From Bacteroidota bacterium (GTDB lineage Bacteria > Bacteroidota > Bacteroidia > Bacteroidales > F082), in contig JAHJTC010000004.1 in NCBI GenBank assembly GCA_018830105.1, positions 310,001 to 374,000 of the forward strand: a stretch of DNA of 64,000 nt, given 5' to 3'. Positions 1 to 9,138 of the stretch are shown in pieces (positions within the stretch are counted from its first letter, which is position 1; each line of letters starts with the position of its first letter). A model generated the notes under the pieces. It searched no databases and was not told where the DNA came from. It was given only the letters and a program-made list of their open reading frames with translations. The translations under genes and the position numbers were made by a program.

Positions 1-233
1 CCAAAATTATTGCCCGCTGCAAAACCATAGTTTATTGGGTTAGCAATGAAAATGGCATTTGGATATTTTTCTTTGATTATGGAAGGGTCATCATCAGGTG
101 ATGCATTGTCGATAACAATAACCTCAATGTTGGGGTAGGTGATTTTATTCAGCGACTCAAGCAGGGCGCAAGTTACCTCGGCCTGATTGTAGTTTACGGT
201 TATAATGGAAACTAAAGGATAGTTGGTCGCCAT
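1..233 (-). CDS. Glycosyltransferase family 2, N-terminal part (cut by window edge)
   Basis: The ATG is at 233 and the gene runs off the window at base 1, leaving about 77 codons. The visible protein begins MATNYPLVSIITVNYNQ and goes on with a VIDNASPDD segment and a GFAAGNN segment, the nucleotide-sugar binding start of a GT-A family 2 transferase. It closely resembles the first 80 residues of the gene at 1476-2405, so the two are probably tandem paralogues. It starts 4 bases after the stop of the upstream transferase, so it belongs to the same exopolysaccharide operon. It probably adds one sugar to the lipid-linked repeat unit on the cytoplasmic face; acceptor and donor cannot be read from the fragment. 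Confidence 0.85.
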   Translation of the reverse strand, partial: MATNYPLVSIITVNYNQAEVTCALLESLNKITYPNIEVIVIDNASPDDDPSIIKEKYPNAIFIANPINYGFAAGNNF

Positions 234-237
234 TTTA

Positions 238-1479
238 TCACTTTTTCTTTTGTCTGTTTTTCTTAATGTTTTCGGTATGTGAATGCGTTGTGTGAATAAA
301 TTTACTTCCGGCGCCTTTTATCTTCAAGAAACTTAAAATCATCAGCACAAATCCCAGGGGCAATGAAAGTAGTGCCTTAAAAGTTTTTAGGTTGTAAAAT
401 TTCCGGGGCACCGAAATCATCAATGTAAAAATGGTGATTAGTAATAAGCTAAGCCAGTAATAAAAACCCAGGCTAAAATATTGAGATACAGCGTTGAGTT
501 GGAAAAAAAACACCAGTCCGGAGCTTAATGTCAAAAGAAACAACGTCCCACTTAACAAGATACGGGGAGGCTGAATCATTTGCAGCACTTTGTCGAAAAA
601 GTCGAAATTTCCTTGTTTAAACAGGTCCGTCAAACCCGGAAAAAAATAGGCTTTGAAGTGTAGCAGTTGCGCTGCGATCCATCGTCTTCTTTGATTTACG
701 AAAACCTTTGATTGAGAAGTTTTTTCATCATAGATATGCGCATCTTCTACATACTCAATGGTATAATTGTTTTGAAGCAAACGCATTTCTAATTCCTTGT
801 CTTCGCCCACAGAATCAATTTCGGCCATCATTGCCTTGTACAATTTATAGTCGATGCCCATTCCTGAACCTATTAAGGCAGAAGATAAGCCCAGTATGCG
901 GTGACCTTTTCGGAAGATTTTATTATTTATTTCTTCGCTGATTGCATCTAAAATGGCAAAACTGGTATTGGTGTTTTTTGCTGTGCGGTGGCCTTGCACA
1001 GCCAGATAACCTAAATCAAAAGCATGATTTATTTTTTGTAAAACATCATGCTCCATAAGGTTGTCAGCATCCAGAATCATGGCTACATCATAATCATCGC
1101 CAATGGCAGCCATACACTTGTTAAGCGCTTTTGATTTTTTGCTAACCTCAAAAACGACAACCTCCACACGTATTGGAAGTTTCTGTAGCTCGCGTAAGGT
1201 TTCGGGCTTAAACGAGTCTGCAATAACAATTACATCATAGTATTCACTCGGATAATCCTGTTCCAGTGCATCTTTAGCTACATCAACAATTACCAGATCT
1301 TCCTTGTATCCTGGTATCATAACAGCAAATTTGCGCCTTTTTACAGCATTTGCTGTTTGTGGTTTTCTATTAAAGATGGAGGCAAACCCATAGACTGTAA
1401 TATAAAGGGTAGCAAAAGCCAAATAGGCAAATGTGATTAATTCAAATAGGCTTAGCACGATGCTCAGGCTTGTATTCAT
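238..1479 (-). CDS. Membrane-associated glycosyltransferase family 2 (processive type)
   Basis: A 413-residue protein with a hydrophobic N-terminal segment (about residues 5-35), a GT-A catalytic domain and two to three C-terminal membrane segments (about 305-395). The nucleotide-sugar metal site is DADN, an ED pair lies in the GEDKELEMRLL stretch, and NQRRRW matches the Q-x-x-R-W signature of processive transferases of the cellulose synthase/hyaluronan synthase type. Such enzymes stay in the inner membrane and may make or extend a polymer. Its ATG overlaps the stop of the upstream transferase (1476-1479), so the two are translationally coupled. Sugar specificity is unknown. Confidence 0.85.
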   Translation of the reverse strand: MNTSLSIVLSLFELITFAYLAFATLYITVYGFASIFNRKPQTANAVKRRKFAVMIPGYKEDLVIVDVAKDALEQDYPSEYYDVIVIADSFKPETLRELQKLPIRVEVVVFEVSKKSKALNKCMAAIGDDYDVAMILDADNLMEHDVLQKINHAFDLGYLAVQGHRTAKNTNTSFAILDAISEEINNKIFRKGHRILGLSSALIGSGMGIDYKLYKAMMAEIDSVGEDKELEMRLLQNNYTIEYVEDAHIYDEKTSQSKVFVNQRRRWIAAQLLHFKAYFFPGLTDLFKQGNFDFFDKVLQMIQPPRILLSGTLFLLTLSSGLVFFFQLNAVSQYFSLGFYYWLSLLLITIFTLMISVPRKFYNLKTFKALLSLPLGFVLMILSFLKIKGAGSKFIHTTHSHTENIKKNRQKKK

Positions 1480-2405
1480 TTTTTATTGTTATTAATTTCA
1501 GAACGATGTGTCACATTCCACCACATGGACTTTAAAACTGCTCCGGCAAGATCAGGTCTGTTTTTCAATAGAAATTGAAACATAATCTTAGGCATGCTTA
1601 TTCCGTATAAAAATAAGATACTCAATAGCTTAACAATACCTTTGTTGTTTCGTCTGGCATATAAGATGCGTCCACGGTTGAGGTAAAATAGCTGGAAAGG
1701 GCTATTCTTTACGGTTGAAATCGATTCCTTATGTTTAACTAAAGAGCGACCATCAAAATATATTTTATAGCCGGCTTTTTCAATACGAGCAGCCCAGTCG
1801 TGTTCCTCGTAGTACAGAAAAAAGACTTCAGACATCATGCCTACTTCATCAATTACCTTTTTAGGAATAAGCATTGCAGCACCAAAAATTGATCCGGTGG
1901 GAACGGTATGATTGTACTGGCCAACATCTTGCTCGCCAAATCCAATGGCGTAATTTCTAACACTAATGGGATGAATAGGTGAAAATCCGGCATACTGGAA
2001 AGTGTTGGGCGTATGAAAGTAATGTATTTTTGGACTTACCATACCAATTTCCGGGTTAGATTCCAACAAGGCAACCATGGGTTCAAGAAAGCTCGGTTCA
2101 ACTTCAGTATCGTTATTAATGAATAGCAAATACTTTCCTTTTGCCTGTTCAACAGCAACATTATTGCCTCCCGCAAAGCCTAAATTTACCGAGGTTTTGA
2201 TCAGATTAACAGCCGGATAGCTTTCTTTAATAATGTCTGGCGTGTCATTCGGAGAAGCATTATCAACCACAAAAATCTCGTAATTAGGGTAAGTGCAAGC
2301 CTGAAGCGAAGCCAAAAACTCGAGCGTAACGCCTGATTGATTATAATTTACGGTAATTATTGAAACCAGGGGAAGATTTGAGTGCACATTGTTGGTTGTT
2401 GCCAT
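1476..2405 (-). CDS. Glycosyltransferase family 2 (rhamnosyltransferase-like)
   Basis: About 309 residues starting MATTNNVHSNLPLVS. I prefer the ATG at 2405 over one at 2441 because the family start (PLVSIITVNYNQ) then lies about 13 residues in. The domain shows VVDNASPND, GFAGGNN and NNDTEVEP (metal-binding DxD equivalent), and an EEHDW segment that fits the catalytic-base region of WbbL/rhamnosyltransferase-type family 2 enzymes. It is soluble or peripheral apart from a hydrophobic C-terminal stretch. It probably adds a sugar during repeat-unit assembly in the cytoplasm. It is a close paralogue of the partial gene at 1-233. Confidence 0.88.
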   Translation of the reverse strand: MATTNNVHSNLPLVSIITVNYNQSGVTLEFLASLQACTYPNYEIFVVDNASPNDTPDIIKESYPAVNLIKTSVNLGFAGGNNVAVEQAKGKYLLFINNDTEVEPSFLEPMVALLESNPEIGMVSPKIHYFHTPNTFQYAGFSPIHPISVRNYAIGFGEQDVGQYNHTVPTGSIFGAAMLIPKKVIDEVGMMSEVFFLYYEEHDWAARIEKAGYKIYFDGRSLVKHKESISTVKNSPFQLFYLNRGRILYARRNNKGIVKLLSILFLYGISMPKIMFQFLLKNRPDLAGAVLKSMWWNVTHRSEINNNKK

Positions 2406-2464
2406 AAAAATATTTTCATTTAAAGACCGAATATACCACAAAAGCTCAAACCCTCAAAACTTTT

Positions 2465-3958
2465 TTATGTTTTGTTTGTCAACGACCAGGGCGATTTGCC
2501 TTCGCTAAGCAGATAAGTATATTCGCGTTCCAGTTGCTGACTCATGAAAATAAAACCCCAACTGATATAGATCAAAATACCAGTAGGCATCTGACCCAAA
2601 ACACCATTACCGTAGCTAGCCCCCATGATTCCGGTAAATCCGGCCATGAGGGCACTGATTATTCCGCGCAACTCTTGTTCTTTAAGCTTAAACATGATGA
2701 TATAGGAGCCTTTTATCAGGATATAAGTTAAAATAAAAAGATGCAGAATAAGTCCAACAATTCCTTGTTCGGCCCAAATTTGAACATACCAGCTATCTGT
2801 GGCAATCTGAGCTAAAAATCCTTGAGGGCTAAAGCGTTTTCCCCAATCCCCTGCACTTCCAATGCCGCCTCCAAAAGGACGTGAAGCCAAATAGCCTGAC
2901 AAGATTTTTTTGTTTTCAAGTCTTACCAGGTAGGATTCATCCTGCTCAGGCCTGAAGGCTGTGCGCATACGTCTTATCTGGGAATTCCCCTGACCGATAT
3001 AGGTGTAAGCAAAAAATGCATAGACGAGCGCTAAAAATAAGCCACCAATTACAATTACTCTAAAATTCTTGCGATGCAGGATGTATGTCAAGCCGGCAAC
3101 CATGGGAACAATCATAGCGCCGCGGGTACCTGAAATCATCATACCCCATAACCCCATGATTCCCATTGTAACAAAAAACACTTTATTGTGTATGCCTTTT
3201 ATATTCATAGCAACTAACAAACCTACAGCACCAGCAGCTCCCTGTGCAGCACCAAATTGACCGGCGTCACTAAAAAAGGAGAACACACGCAATTCACCAA
3301 ATAGAATATGCGTAACACCTCCAATTGTATCTAACCAAAATTGTTCAGCTGCATCAGGGCCAAGATAGAGCTGTTGCAAACCCTTTAAGGTGCCAAGAAT
3401 GGAGAAAATTCCCCAAGCATATAAAAAACCATATAGAAATCGTAAACGATTGAAAATAAGTAATGCCAAAGGCACAAGTAAAAGCATATAGAGCGAAATA
3501 CCACGCATGGCATAGAACCAGGCTGTTCTGCTTAATGCCTCTGGGTTAAAAAGCTGTAATACGGAATATGCAAACCAAATAATCGACAAATAAACGATAT
3601 CCCTGTTTAACTGAGACCATTTGATTCCATCATTAAAATACCTGAAAAACACGGCAATATATGTCAGAACCAGAAAGCCATCAACCGAAAGCCCTAAAGG
3701 TATATTTTTTATGTATCTCGTTAGTCCGATGGCAATAAAACCCATAACAATGATGGTAAAAATACCAACAGTAGGGTAGTTTAAAAACCTGTTAAAATAA
3801 ACAATAGCTGGAAAAAGGACGAGCAAGGCTGCCGCGATCATAATACCGCCTTTTGCAATAATAACACCCAATACTACAGTAAAAAGTATAATAACTGCCA
3901 CCACCAGCGGATGATGCAATTTTTCGGAACCAATTTTATCTTTTAAAAAAGAAAACAT
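2465..3958 (-). CDS. O-antigen ligase/polymerase family (Wzy-like) membrane protein
   Basis: A 497-residue polytopic protein with about 12 hydrophobic segments and a longer non-hydrophobic loop (about residues 320-390) containing RPFGGGIGSAGDWGKRFSPQG, which resembles the periplasmic loop of the Wzy_C/O-antigen ligase family. Members either polymerise lipid-linked repeat units in the periplasm or ligate polymer to an acceptor. Between a flippase and glycosyltransferases in an exopolysaccharide operon, the polymerase role is the more likely. The gene lies 26 bases after the flippase stop and 59 bases before the next transferase start. Confidence 0.82.
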   Translation of the reverse strand: MFSFLKDKIGSEKLHHPLVVAVIILFTVVLGVIIAKGGIMIAAALLVLFPAIVYFNRFLNYPTVGIFTIIVMGFIAIGLTRYIKNIPLGLSVDGFLVLTYIAVFFRYFNDGIKWSQLNRDIVYLSIIWFAYSVLQLFNPEALSRTAWFYAMRGISLYMLLLVPLALLIFNRLRFLYGFLYAWGIFSILGTLKGLQQLYLGPDAAEQFWLDTIGGVTHILFGELRVFSFFSDAGQFGAAQGAAGAVGLLVAMNIKGIHNKVFFVTMGIMGLWGMMISGTRGAMIVPMVAGLTYILHRKNFRVIVIGGLFLALVYAFFAYTYIGQGNSQIRRMRTAFRPEQDESYLVRLENKKILSGYLASRPFGGGIGSAGDWGKRFSPQGFLAQIATDSWYVQIWAEQGIVGLILHLFILTYILIKGSYIIMFKLKEQELRGIISALMAGFTGIMGASYGNGVLGQMPTGILIYISWGFIFMSQQLEREYTYLLSEGKSPWSLTNKT

Positions 3959-3984
3959 ATCAGGCTTTAAAAGTACAATAAAAA

Positions 3985-5415
3985 TTAACGCTTCTTTGTC
4001 GCTAGCAATAATTTCAAGCTACTGACGCCATAGCTATATCCAACCACAAAAATATCTCTGAATTTTAAATCTAAAATTTTATTTAAATAATGGAATCCAA
4101 CTAAAATGCCAATGATAGTAAAAATTATTGTTACAACAGCCACCCACTCAAGCGTCTTGATAAGTGCAAAGCCATGGGCTAATTCATAGGAGCTATCCGG
4201 CATCAATCCTGTGATCAGTAAAACAACAAAGGACAATCCTAAAAATACTGTTGCTAAGATAAATACTACAAATAAATCACCAAAAATATTAGCAAGCGTC
4301 ATGTAGATCACTTTGATAAAGTTGTCTTTCGGACGATTTACACTGTCCAGCGCTACTCCAATAAACCTGTCAATAGGCAGTAATAGTCCATACACACAAA
4401 AGATACGGAAGATATTTGCTGTTATTGTGTAGTCACTACCTCCCAGGATAAAGACAATTTCCTCGGCAAAGATAAAACTGAATGTCATCAGCGGTATCAT
4501 CAGGAAGGTCATTCCACCAGCATTGCTATAAAAAATCTTTTTCACCTTCAGTTTGTCTTGTTCAATACTGGCTTTCGACATATCAGGAAATGCTGTAGCA
4601 GCAAAGCTCCTGAGCGGTATTTCAATGATTTCGGTAAGTTTTAAGGGGATACTGTAAAGTGCAACTCCAAGGGTTCCCAAAAACGGACTGAGGCCAATAA
4701 TAAAGGTGTCTGAACTTTTGAGCAAATTGCTTCCGATCAGCGTGCCTGTAGTATATTTCCCAAAATCTAGAATTGTTTTTATAGCAAGCTTTTGGGCATT
4801 GAAAAGATACCGAATACCGTCCCAATTCAACAGGCTCGCCATAAGTGAACTGATAAAATTGGTGATAAGGTATGCTGCCAGAATAGTTTCAATACCAAAT
4901 TTAAGAAACATGTTTGCTGCCAAAAAAACCATAAATCCCCCAACATTTACAAGCCTTAACCATAACATCAGATCAAATCTCACCCTGGCCTGCAAAACAG
5001 ATTGGGCATTATTAAATGGCAAGGTTAGAAAAGCCAGCAATGGATACCATTTAAAAAACATATCAAAGCCGGAGTCTTTTATCACATCGCTGAAGTTAGC
5101 ATAAATAATCAAAAGTATGATTGCCAGTAGGGTAGTAGAAACCAAATTAATCAGGTTATTGGCTCCCATGAGACTTTTTCCGTATTTTTGATCTGCTCCT
5201 GAAAGAAAGCGCACAATGGCGGTTCGTGTAATCCCAAACCTAAGCATATCCAGAAAATTTGAGGCAGTGATAAACAGCACCCATTCTCCGAAGGTTTCCT
5301 GCGGAACCATGCGAACCAACATAATAAAACTGAGGAATGCAAATACAGCTACAAGGCCATTATTGGCCAGCGACAAGAAATTATTGCTGGAAATGATTTG
5401 CCTTATAGTGCTCAT
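3985..5415 (-). CDS. Lipopolysaccharide/exopolysaccharide flippase (Wzx-type, MOP superfamily)
   Basis: A 476-residue protein with 12 to 14 predicted membrane helices and an N-terminal pattern typical of polysaccharide biosynthesis flippases (residues 13-45 hydrophobic, then VRMVPQETFGEWVLF). It should move undecaprenyl-linked repeat units across the inner membrane before polymerisation. It starts 9 bases downstream of the co-polymerase stop, in an operon that supplies the matching co-polymerase (5425-8232) and polymerase (2465-3958), so the cluster follows the Wzx/Wzy-dependent pathway. Family assignment rests on hydropathy, length and context. Confidence 0.85.
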   Translation of the reverse strand: MSTIRQIISSNNFLSLANNGLVAVFAFLSFIMLVRMVPQETFGEWVLFITASNFLDMLRFGITRTAIVRFLSGADQKYGKSLMGANNLINLVSTTLLAIILLIIYANFSDVIKDSGFDMFFKWYPLLAFLTLPFNNAQSVLQARVRFDLMLWLRLVNVGGFMVFLAANMFLKFGIETILAAYLITNFISSLMASLLNWDGIRYLFNAQKLAIKTILDFGKYTTGTLIGSNLLKSSDTFIIGLSPFLGTLGVALYSIPLKLTEIIEIPLRSFAATAFPDMSKASIEQDKLKVKKIFYSNAGGMTFLMIPLMTFSFIFAEEIVFILGGSDYTITANIFRIFCVYGLLLPIDRFIGVALDSVNRPKDNFIKVIYMTLANIFGDLFVVFILATVFLGLSFVVLLITGLMPDSSYELAHGFALIKTLEWVAVVTIIFTIIGILVGFHYLNKILDLKFRDIFVVGYSYGVSSLKLLLATKKR

Positions 5416-5424
5416 CAGATTTCA

Positions 5425-8232
5425 TTAATTTTCTTTTACCTGTAAGCGAATTCTTGTGGGATAACTTAAAGTGTACTTAACTTTTTTCCAGAATGGAGAT
5501 GTTTTTTTTATTTTTATGCCCGAAATGATTTCTTCAATAGCATAATCCTGGGCTTCATTTAAGACCACCATGGGCTTTTCGCGTAATACACTTTCCAGAA
5601 TATCCACAGCGGTTAAATCAGCTTTGTTCCAGCGACTACTCGCTTTGAGAATCATAAGGGATGCGTCGATGTCCTGCATGAGTTCCATGGGATAATCATT
5701 GAAAATGATCGATGGTATTTCAAGGAAAATATAATCGTATGGATAATTTTCTTTTCTAAGGATACCTTTATCCACCAAATCCTTCAGGCTTGTAGCCTTA
5801 ACGAAATTTTCCTTTATCTGATAAGGATAATTCATGTTAAAATCTTCCTCATCAGCTTGTAAATCATGCTCATTATAAAAATTAAGCACCAACACTTTTT
5901 CGCCGTAAGTCCTTAACTTATTCGCTATTTTATGTGATAAAAAGGTTTTTCCTGTATTATCTTGTGTGCTGAAGAATAAAATAAAATAGGGTTTTTGAGC
6001 AGGGAAAACAGCATTATGGGTTAGCTTCAATTTAAGATTTTGGATGATCATTTCTATAAGGCGGTTGTTGATCATCACCATGTTTTGCATTTGAATATTA
6101 GAGCTTATATAGGGGTAAGCTCCGGCAAGTTTCATATTTACAGTTTTGGCAACACGTTCCGGGTTTCTCAGCGATGCATCGAAGTACTCTAAAATCAGGA
6201 TGATAAAAGCCACCAGCAGGAATCCAATTAAAAATGCGGCAACCACAAGGTATTTGGCTTTAGAGGCTCTTGCATTAAGTGGGAAATAAGGAGGATCTAC
6301 GATGCGGATGTTCGTAGCCATTTTAAGGTTTTGCTGTCGCATCTTGGCCAGGTTCAGACTACGAAGTAACTCGTGGTAGGACTGCTCGGCAACTGCAATT
6401 TCACGTTCGATGCGTTTTAACATGGCACCCAATGGGGCAAATCGTTGGTAGGTTCGCACGAAATCCATTTTTCTGCGCGAAAGCACAACCAAACTTGCCT
6501 TGGCTTCCTCATATATTAAAGCATTTTTTAGCCATTCTTCCAAAATTGAAGAAATGGGAACACCTTGCGTTGAATGGCTGTAAAGATAGAGTTGGTCAAC
6601 GTAAAGTTTGATTTCGTCGCGTAAGCGATCTGATTCATTACGCAGACGCGCAATCTCATTTCCAATTAATTGATTATAATCTTCTGCAATTTCATTGATC
6701 AATATTTTCTCGGAAATATCAGCAAACTGCTTTCTTTTCTGGTTGATCATATCGCTTTTCAGGTAGATGCTGTCGCGCCTGGTGAGCTTGGTTTCCAGCT
6801 CGCGTAAGGAGGCGGAAGCCTGCGCCATTCTAACTTGCTCATTTTGATAATACAGATCTAAATCCTCTTTTTGAGCTGCAATATATTTTGTTTGTTCAGC
6901 GTAATTAATGATGTTATTCTTCTTGTTGAATTTGAGTAGCCTGTCTTCTGCGGCCTGCAACTGCAGGTCTGCTGAGTCCACCTGACGTTTAAAGTAAGCT
7001 ACAACCAAATCTGTTTGGTTCTCTTTGAGCGCCTTGTAATTTTTTACAAAGGTGTGCGAAATAATTTTCAGTGTTTGCTGACATATACCAGGATCATCAG
7101 AAGTATAAATCAAACGAACCAAATCACTGTTATTGATGCGGTAAATCTGCAAAGCCTGAATGCTGGCGATACTATAATGAGGATGTGCTCCATAGTGTAA
7201 CAGTTCATAAATAAAGTTCGTATCGCTTGAATTATAGTAATTCGTGAAATTCAGAATGGTTTTGTCAAAGTCATCTTTATTTACTGAAGGGGGGATTATG
7301 GGGTCTTTTTCAATGGTGATTGCCCCATCCGTTTCAGAGAAGAGATTGTAAACCCGATCAAAATCATTTTGATTTGCACTACTTTGAGCATTTTCTTCAG
7401 CAGGCATACTTACGATATCATCCAGTAAATCATCCTCTTCATAGAGATTTACAACCTTTTCGCTATAGCCCGAACTATTAAAACCATTATTTGATCCGGA
7501 AACAATAATGCGTTGACCAACGGAAAGACGTGCCTGATCAAAATTATTTAGCTCACGCAACTTACTTAAACTCACACCATATTTACGGGATACAGAAAGC
7601 AAAGTTTCTCCGGGTTGTACGATATGTGTCTTTTGGTTCAAATCGTTATCCGGAGCATTTTCCGACACGTTATTATTTTTGTTCACGCCGGCTTGGGATA
7701 TGAATTCAGCTGAGTTGCCATTGCCGTTAAGCTCTACAAGGGCTCTGTTTTTCTTTTTATTGATTTCTTTTTCAAGATTTTTTATTTCACGTTCCAGGTT
7801 TTTGATCTGTAGTTCTTTTTCCCGTTCAATACCGGCTTTACCATTAACGACTACCATGTCTTGTACCTGTTTGGGAACCATTTGCTTGAGCCTTACAAAA
7901 TTTTCTCTAGAAATATACTGCGCATTGAACTTGTCAAGAGATAAATTTTGTGCAAGCAACATAATGGCAGACTCAACAATTGTCTGTCGTGAGTTTATAA
8001 TATTGATAAGGTTGTCGAATTGGGCGCTGGTGCTAAAAAAGTCAGTGGGACGTTGAGCAGTGGATTCAATGGAGTATCCGGTGGTAATACCTGTGTATAT
8101 TATTGCCTCGGATTCATAGATTTTACTTTGATTTCGGGTGAAATAGAAAACAACCAGCGCAAGCAAAAGCGGAATTGCTATAAGCAGTAGTAAATTATTT
8201 CTAAAAACACGAATAAATTGTGCTATGTCCAT
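5425..8232 (-). CDS. Polysaccharide co-polymerase (Wzz/Wzc-like) with LysM domain and degenerate tyrosine-kinase domain
   Basis: 935 residues. TM1 lies at about 14-31 after a short cytoplasmic tail. A periplasmic region follows with a charged coiled coil (about 135-165), a LysM domain at about 202-245 (HIVQPGETLLSVSRKYGVS, then LNN and VGQRIIV), and long helices (about 400-640). TM2 is at about 661-681. The cytoplasmic C-terminus resembles a BY-kinase fold, but the Walker A is STQDNTGKT (about 755-763), the Walker A' aspartates are replaced (VLVLNFYNE), Walker B is FLEIPS, and no C-terminal tyrosine cluster is present, so kinase activity is doubtful. It probably sets polymer length and links the polymerase to export. 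It lies 9 bases from both operon neighbours. Confidence 0.85.
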   Translation of the reverse strand: MDIAQFIRVFRNNLLLLIAIPLLLALVVFYFTRNQSKIYESEAIIYTGITTGYSIESTAQRPTDFFSTSAQFDNLINIINSRQTIVESAIMLLAQNLSLDKFNAQYISRENFVRLKQMVPKQVQDMVVVNGKAGIEREKELQIKNLEREIKNLEKEINKKKNRALVELNGNGNSAEFISQAGVNKNNNVSENAPDNDLNQKTHIVQPGETLLSVSRKYGVSLSKLRELNNFDQARLSVGQRIIVSGSNNGFNSSGYSEKVVNLYEEDDLLDDIVSMPAEENAQSSANQNDFDRVYNLFSETDGAITIEKDPIIPPSVNKDDFDKTILNFTNYYNSSDTNFIYELLHYGAHPHYSIASIQALQIYRINNSDLVRLIYTSDDPGICQQTLKIISHTFVKNYKALKENQTDLVVAYFKRQVDSADLQLQAAEDRLLKFNKKNNIINYAEQTKYIAAQKEDLDLYYQNEQVRMAQASASLRELETKLTRRDSIYLKSDMINQKRKQFADISEKILINEIAEDYNQLIGNEIARLRNESDRLRDEIKLYVDQLYLYSHSTQGVPISSILEEWLKNALIYEEAKASLVVLSRRKMDFVRTYQRFAPLGAMLKRIEREIAVAEQSYHELLRSLNLAKMRQQNLKMATNIRIVDPPYFPLNARASKAKYLVVAAFLIGFLLVAFIILILEYFDASLRNPERVAKTVNMKLAGAYPYISSNIQMQNMVMINNRLIEMIIQNLKLKLTHNAVFPAQKPYFILFFSTQDNTGKTFLSHKIANKLRTYGEKVLVLNFYNEHDLQADEEDFNMNYPYQIKENFVKATSLKDLVDKGILRKENYPYDYIFLEIPSIIFNDYPMELMQDIDASLMILKASSRWNKADLTAVDILESVLREKPMVVLNEAQDYAIEEIISGIKIKKTSPFWKKVKYTLSYPTRIRLQVKEN

Positions 8233-8241
8233 TGTTAGTTA

Positions 8242-9003
8242 CTATCTTAGTACGTTAATCAGATTGAAATTCATATTTGTAAGAATTTCAAGTAATTGGT
8301 AATTCTTGCTAAACTCAGCTATGGCCTGCTGGTACTCAACAGCACCTCTGGTTTGTATTTCTTTCAAACGGGTATATTCAGCTACTGCAATTTCCCCATT
8401 AAGAAATTGATTCTGAGCCATTTGCATTTGAATCTGCGTGAATTTTTGATAATCGTTATAAATCCTGATGTAGTTTTGCCACTGAATCATCATATTATAA
8501 GCTTCGATTACCTCGCCTTGAATATATTTACTGTTTATTTCGCGCTGAACGAGAGATAACTCAATCCATTTTTTCTGCTTATTGATACGGTTTTTTCGGT
8601 CAACAAGCGTTGCAAAAGGGAATCGAATATAGAAGCCGACAGCAAAATTATCCCTGAAAGACTCACTCAAATAAAAACGGTCGATACGTGTAAGCTCATC
8701 GCGATCTCTAAAATTCCATTTGCCCCAGTTCCAGTCAAGGTTAAAGCTGAAATGTTCGAGCCAATAACGCTCCTGTGATTTTTGTTCATAATAATAGTAA
8801 TCCGCTTTTAACTCTTCATACCGCACAGAAGGCGCATTAGCAATAGCAGAATCAATTAAAACACGCAAGGAGGGAAGCCTTTTAGTAATATCGTCAGTTA
8901 AGGGGTTGAATAGTCTGGATTCATCGTCACTCCGAATCTGAGACACAGAAGCCTTCGCGAAAAAAAGCGTGAATAATAATACTATTGGTATGAGTTGTTT
9001 CAT
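8242..9003 (-). CDS. Short TolC-like outer-membrane efflux family protein
   Basis: 253 residues with a signal peptide (about 1-21). The rest is largely helical with a few beta-rich stretches (WLEHFSFNLDWNWGKW; FAVGFYIRFPF), the pattern of one repeat of a TolC/OEP protein. A normal TolC has about 430 residues and two repeats, so this is a half-length member. It is encoded directly upstream of the co-polymerase (9-base gap), so an outer-membrane role in polysaccharide export is the natural inference. No Wza-type export protein is visible in the window, so this may stand in for it, perhaps as a higher oligomer. Confidence 0.7.
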   Translation of the reverse strand: MKQLIPIVLLFTLFFAKASVSQIRSDDESRLFNPLTDDITKRLPSLRVLIDSAIANAPSVRYEELKADYYYYEQKSQERYWLEHFSFNLDWNWGKWNFRDRDELTRIDRFYLSESFRDNFAVGFYIRFPFATLVDRKNRINKQKKWIELSLVQREINSKYIQGEVIEAYNMMIQWQNYIRIYNDYQKFTQIQMQMAQNQFLNGEIAVAEYTRLKEIQTRGAVEYQQAIAEFSKNYQLLEILTNMNFNLINVLR

Positions 9004-9138
9004 ATTTATGGTGCTGTCAATTTGTTATAGATTTTCAATTCTATAAAACTTGGAAAACCATGCAATTTAGCAAGGTTTAGAGATATTATCACGATTAACC
9101 CACAATAAGTTATAAAATAGTTATTAACATTAAGGTTT

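Noticed and set aside
4706..5104. 132-codon plus-strand frame inside the flippase gene
   Set aside because: Antisense to a membrane protein with clear family features; no promoter or ribosome site.
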